Below, piece by piece: positions 52,709 to 62,400 of a DNA stretch of 64,000 nt (within the stretch, counting starts at the first letter, position 1; every line of letters starts with the position of its first letter). Both the position numbers and the translations under genes were made by a program. Source of the stretch: Stieleria sp. JC731 (GTDB taxonomy: Bacteria > Planctomycetota > Planctomycetia > Pirellulales > Pirellulaceae). Location of the stretch: positions 1-64,000 of the forward strand of contig NZ_JAJKFQ010000005.1 of NCBI RefSeq assembly GCF_020966635.1. Direction: 5' to 3'. Under the pieces are notes generated by a model that was not told the DNA's origin, did not search any database, and saw only the letters and a list, made by a program, of their open reading frames with translations.

Positions 52709-53498
52709 GGAATCCTCGAACCCTTGCCCGATTGGGGCGCCCGTGGAAGAAAACTGGATCACTGAAATCCAGACCGTTTGTCTATGTTAAGGCATTTCAC
52801 GCTCGAGGGTCAAGCTTTTACCTCCGGAGTGGGCGGTGAAAATTAAAACGTTCCGGTCGGGCAAAGAACAGCTTTTCTGCGATCGCCCATGTACAACCGC
52901 GACACCTTCCGGGACCGAACCGACCCCCTCCCAAACTGCAATTTCTTGGGGGTTTACGGACACTTGGGGGCATCGGTGTCCTTAATGGTAATGCATGTTC
53001 ACAAGTGACCGTTCTCCCTCGCCGGACTGAGGGTAGGCGGGCGGAAGCAACGCAAGATCGTGACTTCTGGCGGGATTACAGCGAATTGGGCGACCGATTC
53101 TGCGGAACTTCGTGCTCAATTGGACGTCCAAAGTCGACGTCGAACCACGTCGCCGCTCCTGCCAGTAGATGCGGTTCCCCCCGGTGGGACTGTTGGGATC
53201 AGTCGTTTCTGACAGCAGGTTCAGCTTCCGTTCGGCGTCACGACCGTCACGATCAGAACAGATTGCTGTCGGCAATAGGCTGGGTAATCCTGCAAAGATT
53301 TGCGGGTTAACTTGGCCGAACTATACTCGGCACTCGCTTCTGGGCCCTCTGCGTAGGGCCGAGATACGACTTGTCAAGTTTGCCTTATTCAATTGGCGGA
53401 ATTCAGCACCGAGTCCCGCCACATTCAAAACGATTGTCCACCCCTACCAGCCGGACGTTCTTTTGCCGCAACGATGCGTGAAAGAGGGTTCGGCCCCC
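52709..53498. other. Long intergenic region upstream of the giant gene
   Basis: 790 bases divide the Cys-rich membrane protein (minus) from the giant secreted protein (plus). Short frames (for example plus 53005-53310) have no protein-like features. No RNA gene, repeat or clear promoter was recognised. The length suggests a long leader for the giant gene. Confidence 0.4.
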
Positions 53499-56400
53499 AT
53501 GAAGGTCTGCTCTATGACTTCGCGTCAGCGAAAGAACTCGTCGTCGTCCAATCGCCCTTCCCAGGACAACACCGAGTTGCAACACGGTATGCCAGCTAGT
53601 TCAGCCCGCGGTTCGGAAAAAACACGTTCGCGTCGTGGATCCAAATCACGTGACATGCGCCGTCGTCACCTATTGGAAACTCTTGAGCAACGGCAATTGC
53701 TAGCCGGACCTCAATTGATTGGGATCCAGCCGAACGAGGGTGAACTGATTGTTGACGGTACGGTCCGCGATACGTCACCTCGTTCACTGACGTTCCGCTT
53801 TGACGAGAATCAGCAAATCGATCCTGATACGCTGGATGCGATTCAGATTCGTCGCGCCGGTCCTGACGAGCAGTTCGACACCGCTGATGACGTTCGCATC
53901 CAACCCGGCTCGGTCTCGCTAGGTGCATTAGCAGAGAACGAAGTCGTTGTGCGGTTCGCAGACGCACTTCCAGATGACAAATACCGCATTGATGTCTTCG
54001 GTTTTGATGCCCCCAATCGTTCGGACGGTCCGATTGTCGGTTTGCAAAACCTGCAAGGCGAATTCCTAACCGCACGCGACGGTGTTGGCGATTCAGAACA
54101 TGTGACCTTCGAACTGCGTTTGGGCGCGCGAGTCGAAGCCGTGGTGCCACAGCCAGTGGTTCGACTAAGCGATCGTTCTTTGGAACAGCGTCGCAACGAG
54201 ATCTTGGTGTATTTCAACGACGATGAGTTGTTCGTCGAAAATGACCCCACGACCGGATTGCCAACCGATCGGTCGGCTGAAAATCCACGCTTCTATCAAC
54301 TGCTGCTGACGCAAGAAACGGTTCGGACGACCGACGACGTTTTGTTCCAGCCTGATCGCGTGGTCTACGACGCGAATGCGAACGTTGCGCGATTGATTTT
54401 TGCTGACGACCTGAATGCATTGCCCGGTGTGCCACTTTCCGGTGGAACATTCCGTTTGCGTGTCGGTACAGCCGTGGATCGGATCGAAGATCTGGTCGTA
54501 ACGCCAACGGAGCTGAATGTCGTTCCTCGCGTTTCGAGCAACTTGGGAATCGACTCGGACTTGGAAGTCAACTTTGTTTCCAAGGTCTTTGGCGAGTCGG
54601 GCGGAAGCCGAAAGGTTCGCTTCGTGAATTCCGGTTCGGGAGGCCCATCGGTCTCGTTGGATTCCAATACCGGTGCCGTTGTTTATGACTTTGGCGGGGC
54701 ATCCGTCACGGTGTCGCAATTGCGAGACATCGCTCAGAACACTCCCGAAGTCGACGCCGTGATGTCGGTCAACTTTGGTTTGGCCGGTACCGCAGGTGCT
54801 GGCGGTGCGATGGTTTTGCCGAGTTCGTTGGTCGGATCATCACTGACGATGGCAGCGGCGGGCGATACGTTGACGACCGCGCTTGATATCGGTGTCTTCG
54901 GGCAGAATGGCAACCAACTGTTGTCAAGCATCACGATTTCTGAATCGATTGATCCTCAGCCATACAACGTTCAGCTTGCCGGCGCACTGACCGATCCTGG
55001 ACGCGCTGATGCGGCGGTGATCGGCGCGATCAATGACATGTTCGGTCCAGATGTCACCGATGGTGTGACCGAGATCGAATACAACTTCCAAAGTGTGTTT
55101 GCTGGTGGAACCGGAACTGGTTTCCCCGCGCAGGTGAACAATATCACCGAAGTCCAAAAACGCCGCGTCCGCGAAGCGTTGTCGCTGTGGGCGAACTACC
55201 TGGGGCTTCAGTTCCGCGAAACTCCGAATCGTGGTTTGACGATCGCGCTTGGTTCGCTGAATCAATTGACCGCGACTCCAAATTCGACGATCCGTAGCGT
55301 TCCTGTTTTGGACGCAGAAATTCGTGTTGATCCGACATTTGACAGCCCCGCGATTGTCTTCAGCAATCAAGTTTCGTTCGAATTGGATTACGGCGAAGAG
55401 TTCTTCCGCAAGGCGATGGCCTCGATCGGCTTGATTCTGGGATTGGATCAATCGGCGGACGTCACCGAACAAACGTTGATGGCGCTTGATCCAGAGTTCC
55501 TCAATGGAACGATCAACCCTGACACCTTCATTTCGCCAGTCGATCCCTATTCGGACAGTCAGACTGCGATCCAGCAAAAGATCAATCCACTGATCGATGC
55601 GAACACGATCGTTCAGCCGTTGCCGAATTCGCTTGAAGGTACCGAGCCAGTTTTCCCTGGCCGATTGGACATCCTTCACGGACAGATGTTGCATCGTCCG
55701 GACAGCGTTGATGTCGACTTGTATCGTTTCGAAGTCGCGTTGGATGCGGCTCGTGAATACGGAACACTGACCGTCGAATCCTTTGCCGAGCGTTTGGCTG
55801 ACAGCAGTCTTCTGGATACGTCGCTAACGTTGTTCCAAGACGTGTCGGCGACCGCGACCAGCAACTTCGGTTTGGGCCCAGACTTGTTGGTGCGATTCGA
55901 TTCGCAGCTTCCTGGCGAACTTGGCAACCGTTCACGAATTGAATTCATCCAGACGGATCGAGTGATCGGTGACGTCGATGTCCGTGTCGATCGAGTCGTC
56001 GCGGCTAACGGTGAATTGGTCGAAAACGCCATTCGTGTCGACCTACCACGCCGCGGTCCGAGTGTCTCATCGTTGACGGTCGGCCAAGTGATGGACGCCA
56101 TCAACAACGATGCCTTCGCGAGCACCTTGTTCAACGTTTCGGTGGTCAAAGGTAGCGAGAACGCACAGATCCTAGATGTTGCTGCGAGCTCGTATTCACC
56201 AATTCGCCTTGCCGATGGCGGAACGGTCGAACTTTCACGTAACGACGATTACTTCAGCAACGACTCGCTACTGACGGCGCGTCTGGAAAACGGCATTTAC
56301 TACATCGGTGTGGCTGCGAGCGGCAACGACAGTTACGACCCCGCGCTGAGCGGCAGCGGCTACGGCGGTAAAACCCAAGGTGCCTACGAGCTGTTAGTCA

Positions 56401-59400
56401 AGTTCGAACCACAGGTCAGCCAGACTGATGTAATTCGCGACCGAGATTCCGATCGTGTTGGCGTTCCCGGGACGGCAATCGACGGGGATTTGGATGGCAC
56501 TCCGACTGGTGTGCATAACTTCTGGTTCCAAACGCGTCCGCTGGACCGGATTCTTGAAGTCGTCTCCGATGGTAGCGGCATCGTTCCAGGGCAAACCATT
56601 ACCGTTACAGGTGCTGACGGAACCTCGCGTCGGTTTGAATTCGTTCCGATCGGAAGCAATCCGCAAGCCGGCAACGTTGCGGTTCGCTATAGCACGCTGA
56701 ACACGATTTCAAATATTGCGTCGACGTTGGCGACAGCGATCAACAGCAACGAAGGCGTTCTAGGCGTTAACGCTTCGGTTCAAGTCAATAGCACCGATCC
56801 ACTGGCACCTGCACAACTGGTTTTGACCGGTGAGCGGTCGCTGAAATTCAGTGCGAACTTCCAAGGGGTGAACGCACTAGGCCGTACGATCTTCGTCGAC
56901 AAGATTGCGAGTGTCGTTTCGGACGGTAGCCTAGATGAGCCTTTCCGTGACATTTCTGGTGCGGGCGGCACCGGAGCTTTCGATGCCGCATTGCCTGGCG
57001 ACATTGTTCGAATCGTTGGCAACGGTGGTCAAGACAATGACGTGACCACGCTTGCCGATAACTTCTCCTACCAAATTGGTCTTTCAGAGATCGGTGGAAA
57101 CACCTTGGAAGACGGTCGTCACATGAACGTTCCCAAGGGCGTGACGACCATGATCGATGCCGGTGCACTGTTTAAGCTGCGTTCGGCAACGATCGGTGTC
57201 GGTAGCAATAACTTGCTGACCGATCGAAGCGGTGGTGCACTGCAAGTTCTTGGCACGCCACGTCTGTTGGAAGTCTCGGATCCGGGTGTACCGGGATCGG
57301 GTGATTCTGGTTTGTCCGACCTAGGCGTTGTCGGCGATGTTGTCTTTACAAGCACACGTGACCGTGCGGTCGACGCCGCTGCGGCTGGCAACAGCCCACT
57401 GCCCGGCGAGGGCAATTGGGGCGGTATCATCTTCCGCAGCGATTTGGATCGCAATGAAGGCCGCAAGAATATCGAAGACGAAGGCATCTTCATGCAGGTC
57501 GTCAACCATGCCGATATTCGTTATGGCGGTGGTAGCAATATCCTGATCAATTCGATCCAGCAAACGGTCAATCCGATTCAGATCGTTGACTTGCGTCCGA
57601 CGGTGACTTTCAACCGTTTGACACGCAACGCTAGCGCGGCGATGAGTGCTTCGCCAGACGCGTTCTTGGAAACTCGATTCCAAGCACCGCGATTCCAACA
57701 GGCCGGCGCATTTGTCGCCGACTACAGCCGAATCGGACCGGACATCAAGCAGAACTTGGTTGTCGATAACAGTATCAACGGTCTATTCATTCGTACGATC
57801 GCGGAAAACGGCCAGACAGCTCGACCGGTAACCGTGGCGGCACACATCGATGACGTCGACATCGTGCACTTCATCGCCGAGAACGTCGTCTTGGCTGGCC
57901 AGCCCGGCGGACCGATCGAAGATGGGTTCAAGCCCGAGGTTTCGTCAGCGACATTGAACACGACCGGTGGTGGTCGTTTGGCTGATGGCACCTACGACTA
58001 TCGAATGACCTTTGTTGATCGATCTGGCTTTGAATCATTGCCAAGCGATCCGACGGCTTCGATTACCGCATCGACCGGTGCACGAACCGTTCAGATTCTG
58101 AACCTGCCGTTGATCGGTGACGGTTCTGAATACCTAACGCGACGTTTGTATCGTTTGGATCCAGGATCCGGTGAGTATCGCCTGATTGCCGAGCTAAACC
58201 GTTCGGAGGCAAACTTCATTGATGACGGATCCAACGCGGGCGGCGCCGTGCTTGATCTGACCCGTCAAGGCGTTCGCGGGCGTTTGAATGCGTCACTGGT
58301 GATTGATCCGAACACCGTGATCAAAGTTCGTGGTGCTCGACTCGAGTTGGGACAAGGCACGAACTTGATCGCCGAAGGTGACCAAGGCCAACGCGTCGTC
58401 TTTACCAGTGCACTGGATGACCGATTCGGCGCAGGCGGATCGTTTGACACCAACGAAGACGCCGGAACACCTGGTGGTGGTGCCGAACCGAGTCGCGGCG
58501 ATTGGTCAGGTATCTACGCATCTCCGACTGCAAACGTCAGCATCGATTACGGTATCGTTGCCTATGGTGGTGGCGTCAGCCTGATCGAAGGTGGTCAGAC
58601 CCGCGGATTCGCGGCACTGGAGCTACAACAAGCGAGTGCTCGCGTGACCAACTCGCGATTTGAGTATAACGATCACGGACAAGATGGCTCGGGCCCGATC
58701 GGACGAAACGGTCGTTTGGCAATCACCCCGGCAACAATCTTCGGTCGCTTTACACAACCGATCATTGCTGACAACCAGTTCATCGATAACTACGGCGCGA
58801 TCATTGATCTCGATTTGGCGTCGATGACCGATGAAATGATCGCTGATACCGGACGGCAGACTGGTTCGATCGACAAAATCGTCGGATATGACGACAACGT
58901 CGGTCCCCTGTTGCGTGGTAACACGACCGATAGCGAGCCCGGTAATTCGTTCGGACGTCGACAGCTAAATGGTTTGCGTATCCGCGGTGGCGAGTTGTCC
59001 GGCGGAAGTATCTGGGACGACACCGATATCGCACACGTTCTGTTCGAATCCGTTGTTGTCGGAAATTCAATCTCCGGAAGCGGCTTGACTTTGAAAAGCC
59101 GTCCCGATGAAAGCTTGGTCGTGAAGATGACCGGCGAGGGAACTCCCAATAGTGCGACTGCGGGAACCGGGATCACAGCAACGGGATCGACCGGTGACAT
59201 CGCTGACCGAATCGGCGGAACGGTTCATATCTTGGGTCTGCCCGGCGTTCCGGTTGTCTTGACGAGTTTGAAAGACGATTCCGTGGGAGCAGGTCGCAAG
59301 ACCGACGGCACGGCGCAGCAAGACACCAATGGCGACGGTGTTGGCAGCCGGCCTTCGGCAAACGATTGGCGAAGCCTGTACCTCGATGGACTGAGCAACG

Positions 59401-62400
59401 ATCGCAACCTTGGCGTTGTGCTGGAACAGGAGTTGGCAACCGCGGCACCTCCCGGACGCAACGCGTCGGCAAACAACGCCCAGGTTCTTGGCGAATTGGC
59501 TGAGCGTCTGACCGCCAGTGACGATGTTGCCCGTTTGGGTTACGAAGTCCGTGGCTACATCAGTGCTGCTGGCGACATCGATACATACACCTTCAGTGCG
59601 GTCTCGGGAACTCAGGTTTGGATCGACATCGACCGAACCTCGTTGGGTCTGGACAGTGTGATCGAGATCTTAGACGACGCGGGTAACGTGTTGGCGCGTT
59701 CTGACGACAGCTTCTCGGAGCTGAATAACCTTGGCGAAATCGACGTGCTGCAGCCAGGTGTTTTGGTGCAGTCGTTGGGCGATGCCGAAGATCCCGGAAC
59801 GGAACGCTGGGTCAATGGCGAGTACTACGACTTCGGCTCAACCAACCTGCGTGACTCGGGAATGCGAGTGACGTTGCCTGGTGGTGTAGGCACACAGAAC
59901 GATTACTACGTCCGAGTCCGAGCGGCATCCGTCGATCCAGACGATATTGCCGGTGGTGCGACAACTGGTGCGTACACGTTCCAAGTTCGACTCCGCGAGG
60001 AACAAGAGTTCCCAGGTAGCGTTGTCCGCTACGCCGACATTCGGTACTCCAACCACGGTGTGCACGTCCAGGGTCTGCCCGGCAGTTCACCACTGATCGG
60101 TGAAGCTCAGGAAAACGAATCGGCCGACGTGATTTCCGCGACAGGTCAAGAAATCGTTGATCAATTGCCCTACCTACCGACCGGCGGATTGGGAATCGAA
60201 GGCGAGCCGAACTACCCGACCGATTTGTACGCTGACAACGGCGAACTGACCGGTGGCTACTTCGGTGGATTCGACGTCTTCGATCCTTCGGTATTGAACT
60301 CGCGTCCTCAGAACCTTGGTGACCTGGTCGATTCCAAGACTGGTACCATCAGCGTTGGTGGCCAGCTATCGAGCATCAACGATGTCGACTTCTATCAAAT
60401 CGACATCGATCGCGAAGGAATGATGGGAGCGTCACGACGTTCAACCGTCTTTGACATCGACTTCGCAGCCGGTTTCGACCGCCCTGACACCAATATCAGC
60501 GTCTTCTACTCGCCGACCGGAAATCCGAACCAAGCCCGTTTGGTTCTGTTTGGCGAAAACAGCAACGTATTGGACGACCAATCCAGCCCATTGGCGACTG
60601 AGCTGCTGGGTGAACTGCTGGAACGCGGTTCGATCTCGCCACAGGATCCGTTGATCGGACCTGTGTCGCTGCCTGCCGGTAGCTACTTCGTCGCGATTAC
60701 CGAAAGCACTCGAATTCCGACCGAGTTGAATAACAACTTGGTTCGTCGAGTTCCAATCGATTCGACCGTGCGTATCTTCGATGACCAAGTCGAGGTGAGC
60801 GGCGGAAACACTGCTGAGACTCCGATCTACCAAGACTTCGTTGATGTTGCCTCGTCAGGTTGGTCGGTAACGACGAATCGCGATATTGACTTGGGACACA
60901 GTCCAGTATCGACGTTCTCGAGCATTGATGCTGTTTCGCCAGCCTCGCAAGTGTCGACTTTCAATAGCGACCTCAGCTTGGCTCAGGCCCGCGCGTCTTT
61001 GATTCAGGACGCTGCACAGGGAGGAATCGGCGGCTACAACGGCGACCCGAACTACATGCCAGAGGCCGGAACTGATTTCCGGCCTGACACAATCATTTTG
61101 GCATTCAATGAAAACGTGTCTGCCGGATCGAAGGCCACAATCTTGTCAGCCAATGGCTTGCAAGTTAAACGCGAGTTCCAGACCTTCAACGGGATGGTCG
61201 TCACGACCCAGTCTGGTGCAGATGTCTTGGACATCGTTTCCGGTCTACTGCAAGAAGACGACATTCTGTACGCAGAACCCGATTACGTCCGCGAATTCGC
61301 ACTGACTCCGAACGACACTCGCTACGGTGAGCAGTGGCACTACAACAACACCGGGCAAACGTTCGGTACGCCGGATGCGGATATCGATCTTCCCGAAGCT
61401 TGGGATGTCACGACCGGTTCGGACCAAGTTGTGATCGCGGTCATCGATTCGGGACTCCAGTTGGATCACCCGGATATCGTCGACAACCTGTGGGTCAACC
61501 CAGGTGAAATTCCTGGCGACGGAATCGATAACGACAACAACGGTTACGTTGACGATATCAACGGGATCGATGCCTTTGGTGGCGATGTTGATCCTTCCGA
61601 TACAGTCGGCCACGGTACGCACGTTGCAGGTACGATTTCCGCTACCGGAAACAATAACCTGGGTGTCACCGGGGTTAACTGGAACGCGAAGATTATGCCG
61701 CTGCAAGTCGGCGACACAACTGGCCTTTCGTCTGCTGCGATCATCGAAGCGATCGACTACGCGACGATGATGCGTCGTGACCATGGCATCAACATCAAGG
61801 TCAGTAACAACAGCTATGGCGGATACTTCCCAAGTTTCGCTGAACAGCTGGCAGTCCAGGCTCACACCAATGCGGGCATCTTGTTTGTCGCTGCGGCGGG
61901 TAATGATGGCTTGAACATCGACCAACTGCCGTCATACCCAGCTTCCTATCCGGCAGCTGGTGTGGTCTCGGTGGCCGCGACCGATGATGACGACCAGTTG
62001 GCGTTCTTCAGTAACTACGGCGTGGGCAATGTCGACTTGGCTGCACCAGGCGTCAACATTTTGAGCTTGGGGCTTAATAGCACCTACGTCTACAACAGCG
62101 GTACCTCGATGGCATCGCCGCACGTCGCCGGTGTTGCCGCATTGTTGGCGGGATACAGCCCAACGGCGTCTGTTCAAGACCTGAAAGACGCATTGATGTT
62201 GGGTGCCGATCCGCTGCAGAATTTGCAAGGTTCATCGATCACCGGCGCTCGTTTGAATGCCGCTGGTGCCCTCGCAGCTCTACCTTCGGGATTGGTCGGA
62301 AACGAGTCTTACTACTTCGACCGTAGCGAAGATGTCGGAAGGTTGAGTGCGACAGCATTTAACTTGACCGGCTACTCGGCCGAAGACATGCCGCGGTTCT

